Source: Metaruminococcus_A gallistercoris
GTDB taxonomy: Bacteria; Bacillota; Clostridia; Oscillospirales; Ruminococcaceae
Assembly: GCA_904394975.1 (NCBI GenBank)
Contig: CAJFNQ010000015.1
Coordinates: 1-21,252, forward strand
Direction of reading: 5' to 3'
DNA: 21,252 bases
Shown here: positions 1-8,150 of the stretch, piece by piece
How the letters are laid out: every line of letters starts with the position of its first letter
Numbering within the stretch: the stretch's first letter is position 1
Notes under the pieces: generated by a model
What the model saw: the letters and a program-made list of their open reading frames with translations, nothing else
The model's database searches: none
Told to the model about the DNA's origin: nothing
Translations under genes and position numbers: made by a program

Positions 1-89
1 ACCAATCCACAGCATCCCTTACAGTGTAGCACATAGCCCTTGGAGAGGGGCTTTAATAACTACTACTCTATAATACAAGGAGGATGCTT

Positions 90-1574
90 ATGGAACGGGC
101 AAGCGGTATTTTAATGCACATCACCTCATTGCCTTCGCCCTACGGCATTGGAACGCTTGGAAAAGAAGCGAAACACTTTATTGACTTTTTGGCGGAAGCA
201 GGCCAAAGTTACTGGCAGATTCTTCCCATTGGGCCGACCGGATACGGGGATTCCCCTTACCAGTCTTACTCTACTTTCGCCGGTAATCCATATTTGATCG
301 ACCTGGACCTGTTGCGCAAAGAAGGTCTTCTGAAAAAAGAAGAGATTTCTTCTGTCAAATGGGGTGACGACCCCCAGCAGGTCGATTTCACTTGTATGGA
401 ACAGCAGAAAATCAAGCTCCTTCGGCGAGCTGCAAAGCGTTTTGATTTTACCGGCGATGATTTTCGATCTTTCGTTCAGAAACAAGCGGACTGGTTAAGC
501 GATTACAGCCTTTATATGGCTTTGAAACAGCATTTTGACCAGAAAACCTGGATGGAATGGGAAGAAGACATCAAATTAAGAAAGCCGGACGCGTTAAACT
601 GCTACCGAATTCTGTTGCAGGAAGAAATCGCGTTCTGGAACTTTTTACAGTATATCTTTTTCAAACAATGGAAAAAAATTAAACGGTACGCAAAGCGTAA
701 TCAAATCAAAATAATCGGAGACATTCCCATTTATGTTGCGTTGGACAGCGCGGATGTATGGGCCAACAGAGAACTGTTTTGCCTTGACGAAAACGCCGCT
801 CCCATCGATGTTTCCGGCTGCCCGCCGGACGCGTTTTCCGAAACAGGCCAGCTTTGGGGCAACCCGACCTATCGCTGGGACTATCACAAAAAAACCGGCT
901 ACCGCTGGTGGATGAAACGCATACGCGCGGCTGCGAAACAGTACGACATCATCCGCATCGACCATTTCCGCGGATTTGACAGCTATTATGCAATCCCCTA
1001 CGGAAGCGAGACTGCCGCAACAGGCCGGTGGGAAAAAGGCCCGGGCTATGACTTTTTCAAAGCGTTAAAAAAGAAGTTAGGTGATATACCCATCATCGCG
1101 GAGGACTTGGGATACCTCACCCCTTCGGTGCGCAAACTACTCGCAAAAACGGGATATCCCGGCATGAAGGTGCTGGAGTTCGCGTTTGATTCCCGCGAAG
1201 AAAGCGACTACCTGCCCCATAATTACCCGCATAACTGCGTTGTCTACACCGGCACACACGACAACAACACTCTGGTGGGCTGGCTTAAGGAGATTCCCAA
1301 AGAGGACCTCGACATGTGCATAAATTACCTGCGGCTGACCAAAGAAGAAGGGTATGACAAAGGAATCATCAAAGCGGCGTGGGCCAGCGTTGGCGATACA
1401 GCCATTGCCCAGATGCAGGACTTCCTTGGTCTTAACGCTGATGCGCGGATGAACACCCCGTCCACCGTAGGAACAAACTGGAAATGGCGGATGCTGCCAG
1501 GTGCCGCAACGTCTGAGCTTGCCGGTCAAATTCGCAGTATGACCAAACTATATGGGAGGTTAGCTAAGAAATGA
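90..1574 (+). CDS. malQ: 4-alpha-glucanotransferase (amylomaltase, GH77)
   Basis: This cytoplasmic enzyme transfers alpha-1,4-glucan segments between malto-oligosaccharides, releasing glucose and longer chains that glycogen phosphorylase can use. The GH77 signature is clear. The segment IRIDHFRGF carries the expected nucleophile Asp291, IIAEDLG carries the acid/base Glu338, and GTHDNNT carries the third carboxylate Asp391. Other conserved blocks are GDIPIYVALDSADVW and GQLWGNPTYRWD. The start is set at the ATG at 90 because AAGGAGG (77-83) lies 6 bases upstream. The ATG at 84 directly abuts that site and is unlikely to be used. The product is 494 aa, normal for the family. The stop overlaps the glgP start as ATGA, so the two genes are probably translationally coupled. 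The first 83 bases contain no gene. A TATAAT at 69-74 is too close to the ribosome site to be a promoter, so transcription probably enters from upstream. Confidence 0.97.
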   Translation: MERASGILMHITSLPSPYGIGTLGKEAKHFIDFLAEAGQSYWQILPIGPTGYGDSPYQSYSTFAGNPYLIDLDLLRKEGLLKKEEISSVKWGDDPQQVDFTCMEQQKIKLLRRAAKRFDFTGDDFRSFVQKQADWLSDYSLYMALKQHFDQKTWMEWEEDIKLRKPDALNCYRILLQEEIAFWNFLQYIFFKQWKKIKRYAKRNQIKIIGDIPIYVALDSADVWANRELFCLDENAAPIDVSGCPPDAFSETGQLWGNPTYRWDYHKKTGYRWWMKRIRAAAKQYDIIRIDHFRGFDSYYAIPYGSETAATGRWEKGPGYDFFKALKKKLGDIPIIAEDLGYLTPSVRKLLAKTGYPGMKVLEFAFDSREESDYLPHNYPHNCVVYTGTHDNNTLVGWLKEIPKEDLDMCINYLRLTKEEGYDKGIIKAAWASVGDTAIAQMQDFLGLNADARMNTPSTVGTNWKWRMLPGAATSELAGQIRSMTKLYGRLAKK

Positions 1575-3931
1575 ACACCTTATCGCCCCGTTTCGAGGAG
1601 ATTATAAAAACCAAATATCACAAACAGCCGGAAGCGGCTTCCGCTGTAGAAGCGCACGAAGCGCTGGCCTCCGCTGTGATGGAACAAATCACCGATGACT
1701 GGATGGATTCTGAAAAAGCACACCGCAGCCAGAAAAAGGCTTGTTATTTTTCCGCTGAGTTCCTGGTAGGCCGTGCTGTTTACAATAATCTGCTCTGCCT
1801 TGGGCTCACCGAACAGGCAGAAAAGCTGTTTGAGTCCCACGGACTTTCTTTGTCTGATTTAGAAGAAATCGAAGACGCGGCGCTCGGCAACGGGGGGCTG
1901 GGACGACTTGCTGCCTGTTTTCTGGACAGCGGCGCCACCCTTTCCCTTCCTCTTGACGGCTATGGAATTCGTTACCGCTACGGCCTTTTCCGGCAGTCGT
2001 TTGAAAACGGTTTTCAAAAGGAACAGGCAGATAATTGGTCTCAGTTTGGCGATCCGTGGTCGATCCGCCGGGAAGATGAAGCGGTGGAAGTGGCTTTCAA
2101 AGGGCAAACCGTACGTGCTGTTCCATATGACATGCCGATTCTAGGCTACCGGAACGGGCATGTTTCCACCCTTCGCCTCTGGCAGGCGGAACCAGTCGTT
2201 CCGTTTGACTTTGACCTGTTCAACTGCCAAAAATATGCGCAAAGTGTAAAGGAGAAAAATTCTGCTGAAGATATTTCCAGAGTGTTGTATCCAAACGACG
2301 ACACTCTTGCCGGAAAGCGGCTTCGTTTCAAACAGCAGTACTTTTTCTGCTGTGCCTCACTGACCGACATTATCCGGAAATTTGTAAAGGACCACGGTAC
2401 CGATTTTTCCTCGTTCCCGGACTGGTACGCCATTCAACTCAACGACACCCATCCGGTGGTATCCATTCCCGAACTGATTCGCCAGCTCTGCGACTTATAT
2501 GACGTGCCGTTTGAACAGGCGCTTTCCATTGCGCAGAAAACCTTTGCCTACACCAATCACACCATCATGGCGGAAGCGCTGGAAAAATGGGATATTTCTC
2601 TCATCCGCAGCGTTGTGCCCCGCATTGCGGAAATCATCCGAATGATCGACAAGGTACAGCGAAAGGATTTGGAAAGCAGAGGCGTTGAGAAAGATTCTTT
2701 CCAAAATCTGGCGATTTTGCAGGGAAAAACCGTCCACATGGCATATCTCGCTATTTATGCGTCCCACTGCGTCAACGGGGTGGCGGAAATCCACACCGAA
2801 CTGCTCAAACATGACATACTCAAAGACTGGTACCAGCTATACCCAGAACGGTTCCAGAACAAAACGAACGGCATCACCCAGCGGCGCTGGCTGGCGCTCT
2901 GCAACCCGGAATTGACCACACTGATAAAACAACTCTTAGGAAACGATCATTTTCTCACCCATCTGGATGATTTGAATCGATTAAAGTCCTTTGCGGATGA
3001 CAGTTCCGTACTGGAACGCTTCCAGCAGATCAAACAACTGAAAAAGAGACAGCTTGCGGCATTTGTGAAAAAGCAGGAAGGGGTCGAGATCAATCCCGAA
3101 TGGATCTTTGACATTCAAATCAAACGGCTGCACGAATACAAACGTCAGCTGCTCAACGCGTTTTCCATTCTGGCCACCTATTTCGGTATCAAGGACGGGA
3201 GCATCCGAAACTTTCATCCTACCGTGTTTTTGTTTGGCGCGAAATCGGCGCCGGGATATTTCCGCGCGAAAGCAGTCATCAAATATATCAACGAAATTGC
3301 CCGACTCATCAACAGCGACCCAGACGTAAACCAATTGATGAAAGTGGTTTTTGTCCACAACTACAACGTTTCTTACGCAGAAAAACTAGTTGCGGCGGCT
3401 GATCTGTCTGAACAAATCTCCACTGCCGGGACCGAAGCATCCGGAACAGGAAACATGAAATTCATGCTCAACGGCACAGTTACCCTCGGCACACTGGACG
3501 GCGCAAATGTGGAGATTGCGGCAGAAGCGGGAGAAGAAAACAACTACATTTTCGGCCTGACGGTGGAAGAGATCGAGCAGCTGAAACCGAATTACGATCC
3601 GGTCAAGTATTACGAAAGCAATCCGCTGCTCAAGCGGGTGGTTGATACACTCATCGACGGCACTGTTTCCGACGATGGCACTGGGATGTTTGAGGAGCTT
3701 TATAACGCTCTTCTCAAAGGAGCGTCCTGGCATCAGCCGGATCATTACTTCCTGCTGGCAGATTTTGACGACTATCTGCGCACAAAACTCCGCGCAAACG
3801 CAGACTATTCCGACCGGACGGCATTTTCGCGCAAATGCTGGATGAATTTAAGCTCCGCCGGAAAATTCAGTTCTGACCGAACGATTCAGCAATACGCAGC
3901 TAAAATATGGGAAATCGAACAAATACAGTAA
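1571..3931 (+). CDS. glgP: Glycogen/maltodextrin phosphorylase (GT35)
   Basis: This PLP-dependent enzyme removes terminal glucose from alpha-1,4-glucans as glucose-1-phosphate. The GT35 signature EASGTGNMKFMLNG places the PLP-binding lysine at Lys630, followed by GTLDGANVEI, which is nearly invariant in the family. Other conserved blocks are the N-terminal ALGNGGLGRLAACFLDS and GYGIRYRYGLF, QLNDTHPVVSIPELIR in the middle, and WIFDIQIKRLHEYKRQ. The product is 786 aa, within the bacterial range and intact. GGGAGG at 1554-1559 precedes the ATG, which overlaps the malQ stop (ATGA). It forms a two-gene unit with malQ: MalQ disproportionates short dextrins and GlgP phosphorolyses the products. A terminator follows directly. 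Whether glycogen or maltodextrin is the main substrate cannot be read from the sequence. Confidence 0.97.
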   Translation: MNTLSPRFEEIIKTKYHKQPEAASAVEAHEALASAVMEQITDDWMDSEKAHRSQKKACYFSAEFLVGRAVYNNLLCLGLTEQAEKLFESHGLSLSDLEEIEDAALGNGGLGRLAACFLDSGATLSLPLDGYGIRYRYGLFRQSFENGFQKEQADNWSQFGDPWSIRREDEAVEVAFKGQTVRAVPYDMPILGYRNGHVSTLRLWQAEPVVPFDFDLFNCQKYAQSVKEKNSAEDISRVLYPNDDTLAGKRLRFKQQYFFCCASLTDIIRKFVKDHGTDFSSFPDWYAIQLNDTHPVVSIPELIRQLCDLYDVPFEQALSIAQKTFAYTNHTIMAEALEKWDISLIRSVVPRIAEIIRMIDKVQRKDLESRGVEKDSFQNLAILQGKTVHMAYLAIYASHCVNGVAEIHTELLKHDILKDWYQLYPERFQNKTNGITQRRWLALCNPELTTLIKQLLGNDHFLTHLDDLNRLKSFADDSSVLERFQQIKQLKKRQLAAFVKKQEGVEINPEWIFDIQIKRLHEYKRQLLNAFSILATYFGIKDGSIRNFHPTVFLFGAKSAPGYFRAKAVIKYINEIARLINSDPDVNQLMKVVFVHNYNVSYAEKLVAAADLSEQISTAGTEASGTGNMKFMLNGTVTLGTLDGANVEIAAEAGEENNYIFGLTVEEIEQLKPNYDPVKYYESNPLLKRVVDTLIDGTVSDDGTGMFEELYNALLKGASWHQPDHYFLLADFDDYLRTKLRANADYSDRTAFSRKCWMNLSSAGKFSSDRTIQQYAAKIWEIEQIQ

Positions 3932-3933
3932 CA

Positions 3934-3969
3934 AAAAGCGGCAGATAAATGTAAAATCTGCCGTTTTTT
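3934..3969 (+). terminator. Intrinsic terminator of malQ-glgP
   Basis: An 8-bp stem, CGGCAGAT (3939-3946) with ATCTGCCG (3956-3963), has a 9-base loop and is followed by six T. It begins three bases after the glgP stop. Confidence 0.85.
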
Positions 3970-3971
3970 CG

Positions 3972-4000
3972 TTGATTCTCCTAAAAAAGTGAAGTATAAT
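3972..4000 (+). promoter_or_regulatory. SigA-type promoter of the YwaF-family gene
   Basis: TTGATT (3972-3977) and a perfect TATAAT (3995-4000) are separated by 17 bases. The pair lies immediately after the glgP terminator and 27 bases before the start codon at 4027. Confidence 0.8.
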
Positions 4001-4026
4001 AAAAGAAATACAAACGAGGTGATCGC

Positions 4027-4815
4027 TTGATTTTCTTTTCTGATTTGCCCAGCACACCTATGCAGGTATTCGGGCCTCTTCATATTGCTTTGATTGCGGC
4101 AGTAATCGCCGGCATAATACTAATCTATCGTTTTCGCGCTCCCCTTCGGAAATTCGGCCACGAAAAAACACTTCGTTATCTGTTTGCCGGTATTTTGTTT
4201 GCCAACATGACCATTTATTACGTTGGGATGATGTTTGCAGGATGCTACGATGTAAAAAAGCATCTTCCGCTGGAGTTTTGCTTTATCACCGGATATCTAT
4301 TCATGTACATATTAATAAGTGAAAACAAGAAGCTGTTCCGAATCGTCTATTTCTTTACTTTAATGGGGCCTCTGCCCGCCATCCTGTGGCCGAATCTGAC
4401 CGGAACATTTGACCGGTATGTGTTTTACCAGTTCATCATCAGCCATCACATCATGCTGCTCATGAGCATTTATACGCTGGTCGTCTTCCGGTACAGAGTT
4501 TCTTTCCGCGATATGATTCCCGCGTTTTTCACGGCGATGGGCATATTCGGAGCGGTATTTTGCATCAACCTGTTGTTTGGTACCAATTACATTATGCAGC
4601 AAAAACTTCCAGACACAGTGCTGAATCTTTACCCGTTCCTCAGGCAATTTGATGTTCCAGTTTTCTGGCTGTTGATCTGCGGCCTTGCGTGTCTGATCGC
4701 CGCGGGAGGACTTGCAAAAGTGTTACAGCGTGACCGTCCCCGCGTGATTCTTTCGCGTTCAGAAACAGCCAAAACGCCGAAAAACGCAGAAAGTGTGCGA
4801 ATTTACTGCCGATAA
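4027..4815 (+). CDS. YwaF family (TIGR02206-type) integral membrane protein
   Basis: This is a predicted multi-pass membrane protein of unknown function, 262 aa, with about six hydrophobic segments spread along its length. It resembles the TIGR02206/YwaF family. Recognisable features are the conserved segment with HH (QFIISHHIMLLMSIYTL, mid-protein) and NLLFGTNYIMQQKLPDT followed by a hydrophobic segment near the C-terminus. The charged C-terminal tail beyond about residue 230 is probably cytoplasmic. The start is a TTG at 4027, chosen because GAGGTGAT (4016-4023) is correctly spaced and no ATG fits. The gene stands alone, with its own promoter after the glgP terminator. I see no hairpin terminator before typA, so some read-through is possible. 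The family call rests on pattern memory; biochemical function is not known to me. Confidence 0.8.
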   Translation: MIFFSDLPSTPMQVFGPLHIALIAAVIAGIILIYRFRAPLRKFGHEKTLRYLFAGILFANMTIYYVGMMFAGCYDVKKHLPLEFCFITGYLFMYILISENKKLFRIVYFFTLMGPLPAILWPNLTGTFDRYVFYQFIISHHIMLLMSIYTLVVFRYRVSFRDMIPAFFTAMGIFGAVFCINLLFGTNYIMQQKLPDTVLNLYPFLRQFDVPVFWLLICGLACLIAAGGLAKVLQRDRPRVILSRSETAKTPKNAESVRIYCR

Positions 4816-4893
4816 AATGCTTTTTCCGAAAATCAGGACAAATTTCTTCAAAGTCTGCTCCGCTGGAATCGTATTTTTGTGAAATTTGCCATT

Positions 4894-4925
4894 ATTTGCA
4901 CCAGTAAATTTGTGGTATAATACCA
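4894..4925 (+). promoter_or_regulatory. Extended -10 promoter of typA, embedded in a small palindrome
   Basis: TATAAT (4916-4921) is preceded by TG at 4913-4914, giving an extended -10, while the -35 region is weak. The -10 sits inside TGGTAT-A-ATACCA (4913-4925), a 6-bp inverted repeat around one base. Confidence 0.6.
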
Positions 4926-4983
4926 TAAGTGGCATTTTACAATTTGCCGGATGCAAACGACTGATTTCAAAGGAGACTTTTGC

Positions 4984-6801
4984 TTGATTCGAGAAGATTT
5001 GCGCAATGTTGCGATTATTGCTCACGTTGACCATGGCAAGACCACGCTGGTCGACGAAATGCTCAAACAGGGCGGTGTATACCGCGAAAACCAGGTCGTA
5101 GAAGAGCGTGTTATGGACAGCAACGCCCTGGAACGGGAACGCGGCATCACCATTCTGGCCAAAAATACAGCGGCACATTATAAAGGTGTGAAAATCAACA
5201 TCATCGATACCCCGGGGCACGCGGATTTCGGCGGCGAGGTAGAGCGTGTACTCAAAATGGTGAACGGTGTTATCCTTTTGGTAGATGCGGCGGAAGGCTG
5301 CATGCCGCAGACGCGTTTTGTTTTGCAGAAAGCGCTGGAAATGGGCCACCGCATTATTATTGTAGTCAACAAGATTGACCGTCCGGATGCCCGTTTGGAC
5401 GAAGTCGGCGATGAGGTTCTGGAGCTGTTGCTGGATCTGGATGCTTCGGAAGAGCAATTGGAAAGCCCCATCATTTTCTGTTCCGGGCGTGCAGGTACCG
5501 CTTCCCTTTCCCAGTATGAACCGGGGAAAGACTTATCGGTATTGTTTGAAACGATCATTGATTATATTCCGGCACCGGAAGGCGATGAAAACGGCGAGCT
5601 TCAGCTTCTTGTATCCTCCATCGACTACAACGATTATGTAGGCCGAATTGCCATTGGCCGGATTGAACGCGGAACGTTGAAAGTCAATCAGGACGTCATG
5701 GTCTGTAACTATCATCAGGATCAGGACCCATACAAAAGCCGTGTACAGACCATTTACCAGATTGATGGTCTCAATCGTATTTCAGTTGACAGCGCCAAGG
5801 TTGGCGACATTGTCTGCTTTTCCGGTATCAGCGACATCACGATTGGCGATACCATCACCTCTCTTGCCGCGCCTGAACCACTGCCGTTTGTCAAAATCAG
5901 CGAGCCGACTGTGGAAATGACCTTCTCAGTCAATGACAGCCCGTTTGCAGGACGGGAAGGAAAATTTGTTACCTCCCGCCAGCTGCGTGAACGGCTGTAT
6001 AAAGAACTGTTAAAAGACGTTTCTCTCCGCGTGGAGGACGGTGACACCACCGACAGTTTCCGTGTCTGCGGACGCGGCGAAATGCATCTTTCCATCCTGA
6101 TTGAAACCATGCGCCGGGAAGGGTTTGAATTTTCAGTCAGCACTCCGCGTGTATTGATGAAAGAGATTGATGGAAAACGTTATGAACCGACTGAACGTCT
6201 GCTCATTGATGTTCCGGAAGAATGTGTTGGTTCTGTTATGGAAAAGATGGGAACACGCAAAGCGGAATTGTTGCAGATGCATCCGCAGGGTTCCCGCATG
6301 CGAATTGAATACATCATTCCTTCCCGCGGGTTGTTCGGTTACCGCAGCGAATTTTTGACCGATACCAGAGGCGAAGGAATTCTCAACGCTGTGTTCAATG
6401 ATTACCAGCCCTATAAAGGCGAGATTTCCCGTCGTGTGACCGGTTCCCTGATCTCGTTTGAAACCGGCGACGCGGTCACTTATGGCTTATACAATGCACA
6501 GGAGCGCGGAACATTGTTCATTGGTGCGGGCACACCGGTTTATGAGGGCATGATCGTAGGCTGTTCTCCGAAACAAGAGGATCTTGCTGTTAACGTCTGC
6601 AAAAAGAAGCAGCTCACCAATACCCGTGCTTCCGGCAGTGACGACGCGCTTCGCCTGACTCCTCCACGCCGGATGAGTTTGGAAGACTGCTTGGAATTTC
6701 TTGCAGAGGACGAACTGCTTGAGGTAACGCCGAAAAACCTGCGGCTGCGCAAACGTATTCTCAATAACAGCCAGCGGATGAAAGCAAAATTTAAATCCTG
6801 A
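4984..6801 (+). CDS. typA: Translational GTPase TypA/BipA
   Basis: TypA is a ribosome-binding GTPase of the EF-G/LepA class, involved in ribosome assembly and stress or cold adaptation. The G motifs are all present: G1 AHVDHGKTT (residues 13-21), G2 RGITI, G3 DTPGHADFGGEVER and G4 NKIDR. The EF-G-like domain II, domain III/V (GRGEMHLSILIETMRREGFE, EYIIPSRGLFGYRSEFLTDTRG) and the TypA-specific C-terminal domain follow. The start is the TTG at 4984, because AAGGAGA (4970-4976) sits 7 bases upstream and the protein then begins MIREDLRNVAIIAHVDHG, the usual TypA N-terminus. The in-frame ATG at 4951 has no ribosome site. The product is 605 aa, standard length. It has its own promoter and terminator and is monocistronic. 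Confidence 0.97.
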   Translation: MIREDLRNVAIIAHVDHGKTTLVDEMLKQGGVYRENQVVEERVMDSNALERERGITILAKNTAAHYKGVKINIIDTPGHADFGGEVERVLKMVNGVILLVDAAEGCMPQTRFVLQKALEMGHRIIIVVNKIDRPDARLDEVGDEVLELLLDLDASEEQLESPIIFCSGRAGTASLSQYEPGKDLSVLFETIIDYIPAPEGDENGELQLLVSSIDYNDYVGRIAIGRIERGTLKVNQDVMVCNYHQDQDPYKSRVQTIYQIDGLNRISVDSAKVGDIVCFSGISDITIGDTITSLAAPEPLPFVKISEPTVEMTFSVNDSPFAGREGKFVTSRQLRERLYKELLKDVSLRVEDGDTTDSFRVCGRGEMHLSILIETMRREGFEFSVSTPRVLMKEIDGKRYEPTERLLIDVPEECVGSVMEKMGTRKAELLQMHPQGSRMRIEYIIPSRGLFGYRSEFLTDTRGEGILNAVFNDYQPYKGEISRRVTGSLISFETGDAVTYGLYNAQERGTLFIGAGTPVYEGMIVGCSPKQEDLAVNVCKKKQLTNTRASGSDDALRLTPPRRMSLEDCLEFLAEDELLEVTPKNLRLRKRILNNSQRMKAKFKS

Positions 6802-6813
6802 CATAGATCATAC

Positions 6814-6846
6814 AAAAGCCGGTCGCATCAGCGACCGGCTTTTATA
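6814..6846 (+). terminator. Intrinsic terminator of typA
   Basis: A perfect 13-bp stem, AAAAGCCGGTCGC (6814-6826) with GCGACCGGCTTTT (6831-6843), encloses a four-base ATCA loop. Confidence 0.9.
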
Positions 6847-6850
6847 AACA

Positions 6851-6875
6851 AAAAAAGACAGGCTTTCGGCCTGCC
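6851..6875 (-). terminator. Minus-strand terminator of the candidate small RNA
   Basis: On the minus strand GGCAGGC (6875-6869) pairs with GCCTGTC (6863-6857) across a short CGAAA loop, with one G-T wobble, followed by a run of T. No minus-strand protein gene ends here, which argues for a non-coding transcript. Confidence 0.7.
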
Positions 6876-6943
6876 GTGCTGATGATTTTGTTGGTGTGAT
6901 AGTCCTCAAAATCATATCAAGAAGGTGTAAGTTTTTACTTACA
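6851..6943 (-). ncRNA. Candidate small RNA, about 90 nt, three hairpins
   Basis: This is read on the minus strand. TATACT (complement of 6949-6954) could serve as a -10 with start near 6943. The transcript would then contain three hairpins. Hairpin 1 is TGTAAGT-AAAA-ACTTACA (6943-6926). Hairpin 2 is ATGATTTTG with CAAAATCAT (6915-6907 and 6890-6882), with a 16-base loop containing AGGA. Hairpin 3 is GGCAGGC-CGAAA-GCCTGTC followed by seven T, a standard terminator. The T-tract orientation sets the strand, and the element lies tail to tail with the typA terminator. The -35 is weak; a TTGACA on the same strand at 7014-7009 has no good -10. I recognise no known RNA family. No credible ORF explains the structure. 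Confidence 0.55.
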
Positions 6944-7133
6944 GGCTTAGTATACCCAGTACTTGTGAAAAAATTATTTCTTCATAGTTAAATGTATAAG
7001 AAATTTCATGTCAAAATTTGTTTCCGAAGATACGAAAGAGCAAGCAAAGTGTTAACGAATTTTTCGGACACATTCTCACAGCTATCCTGACCGAAAACGG
7101 ATATCCGCAATGGAAAAGCAAATTTAAGGTTTC

Positions 7134-7161
7134 TTGACATTTCGAAGAAAAATGCTATCAT
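7134..7161 (+). promoter_or_regulatory. Promoter of nadA
   Basis: A perfect TTGACA (7134-7139) and TATCAT (7156-7161, 5 of 6) are 16 bases apart. Transcription should start near 7168, giving a leader of about 50 bases. The stretch 6955-7133 upstream holds no gene. The only notable motif in it is the palindrome CGGATATCCG (7098-7107), about 27 bases before the -35. Confidence 0.8.
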
Positions 7162-7183
7162 TTTTAACAGATATTACAGAAAG

Positions 7184-7216
7184 GCCGCTGACTCACTGCG
7201 GCAAAGAGGAGAGTCA
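7184..7216 (+). promoter_or_regulatory. nadA leader: possible pseudoknot enclosing the Shine-Dalgarno sequence
   Basis: GCCGC (7184-7188) pairs with GCGGC (7198-7202). The loop sequence TGACTC (7189-7194) is complementary to GAGTCA (7211-7216), which abuts the GAGGAG ribosome site (7206-7211). Together they make an H-type pseudoknot whose last loop, AAAGAGGA, carries the ribosome site. The zero- or one-base first loop is tight. It could instead be two alternative hairpins, or chance. Confidence 0.4.
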
Positions 7217-7218
7217 TT

Positions 7219-8127
7219 ATGCTATCCGAACTTCAAAAAGAAATTCTGAAACTTAAACAGGAAACCAATACGGCCATTGTCGCGCACAGTTACCAGTCGC
7301 CTGAGATACTGGAGATCGCAGACGTTACCGGCGATTCGTTCGCCTTGAGTGTAGCGGCAACCAAACTAGAGCAAGCGACAGTTTTAATGTGCGGCGTAGG
7401 ATTTATGGCAGATACTGTCAAGATTTTGTCACCGGAAAAGAAGGTGATACTTGCCTCACCCGAGGCAACCTGCCCAATGGCGGAGCAGATCTCACCTGAA
7501 CGCGTACTGCAATACCGGAAAGAACATCCGGACCATGCGGTGGTTGCCTATGTCAACACTACGACCGAGCTCAAAGCAGTGGCGGATGTCTGTGTCACCT
7601 CTTCCAGCGCGCTGGAAATCGTGAAAAAACTGCCACAGAAGGACATTCTGTTTATCCCCGACCAAAATCTGGGCAGTTATGTGAAAAAAATGCTGCCGGA
7701 AAAGAACATCATTCTCTGGAACGGAATGTGTCCGGTACATGGGACCATCACCGAGGAAGAGTGCCTTGCCGTTCTGGACAAGCACCCCGAGGCAGCTGTG
7801 CTGATGCACCCTGAGCTTCCGGAAGAGGTGTTAAAACACGCCGATGTGATCGGCTCCACCGCAGCGATCATCCACTATGCACTCGAACACGATGAACCGT
7901 GCGTGATCGGCACAGAGAAAAGCGTTTATGATTATCTTTGCCTGAAAAAGCCGGAACAGAAATTTTATCTGCTCACCAAACGGCTGATCTGCCCGGATAT
8001 GCGTTTGACCAGCCTGATGGACGTAAAGAAAGCGCTCACCGGAGAGGGCGGCCGGGAGATCTGCTTGGAGGAAGGCCTGCGTCTGAAAGCCAAGCATGCC
8101 ATTGACGAGATGATCCGGCTCGGATAA
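7219..8127 (+). CDS. nadA: Quinolinate synthase
   Basis: NadA is a cytoplasmic [4Fe-4S] enzyme that condenses iminoaspartate with dihydroxyacetone phosphate to make quinolinate for de novo NAD synthesis. The product is 302 aa, the short form also found in Thermotoga. The three cluster-ligand cysteines fit the family spacing: Cys85 (EATCPMAEQ), Cys171 (WNGMCPVHG) and Cys258 (LICPDMRLTSL), 86 and 87 residues apart. Other conserved blocks are AHSYQSPEI near the N-terminus, CGVGFMADTVKILSP and YVNTTTELKAVADVCVTSSSA. The ATG has GAGGAG (7206-7211) 7 bases upstream. The usual partners nadB and nadC are not in this window, so the gene is an orphan here. It has its own strong promoter and a bidirectional terminator after it. 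Confidence 0.96.
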   Translation: MLSELQKEILKLKQETNTAIVAHSYQSPEILEIADVTGDSFALSVAATKLEQATVLMCGVGFMADTVKILSPEKKVILASPEATCPMAEQISPERVLQYRKEHPDHAVVAYVNTTTELKAVADVCVTSSSALEIVKKLPQKDILFIPDQNLGSYVKKMLPEKNIILWNGMCPVHGTITEEECLAVLDKHPEAAVLMHPELPEEVLKHADVIGSTAAIIHYALEHDEPCVIGTEKSVYDYLCLKKPEQKFYLLTKRLICPDMRLTSLMDVKKALTGEGGREICLEEGLRLKAKHAIDEMIRLG

Positions 8128-8150
8128 CAGCATTCCAATTTTACGGCATC

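Noticed and set aside
69..74. TATAAT just before malQ as a promoter
   Set aside because: The start of transcription would fall in the ribosome site at 77-83, and there is no -35 at 16-18 bases.
6808..6915. Minus-strand 35-codon ORF starting MILRTITPTK
   Set aside because: It has no ribosome site and runs through two terminator hairpins; the structured RNA is the better explanation.
6986..7014. Minus-strand TTGACA (complement of 7009-7014) as the small RNA promoter
   Set aside because: The best hexamer at 17 bases, TTAACT, matches the -10 at only three positions; TATACT closer to the hairpins fits better.
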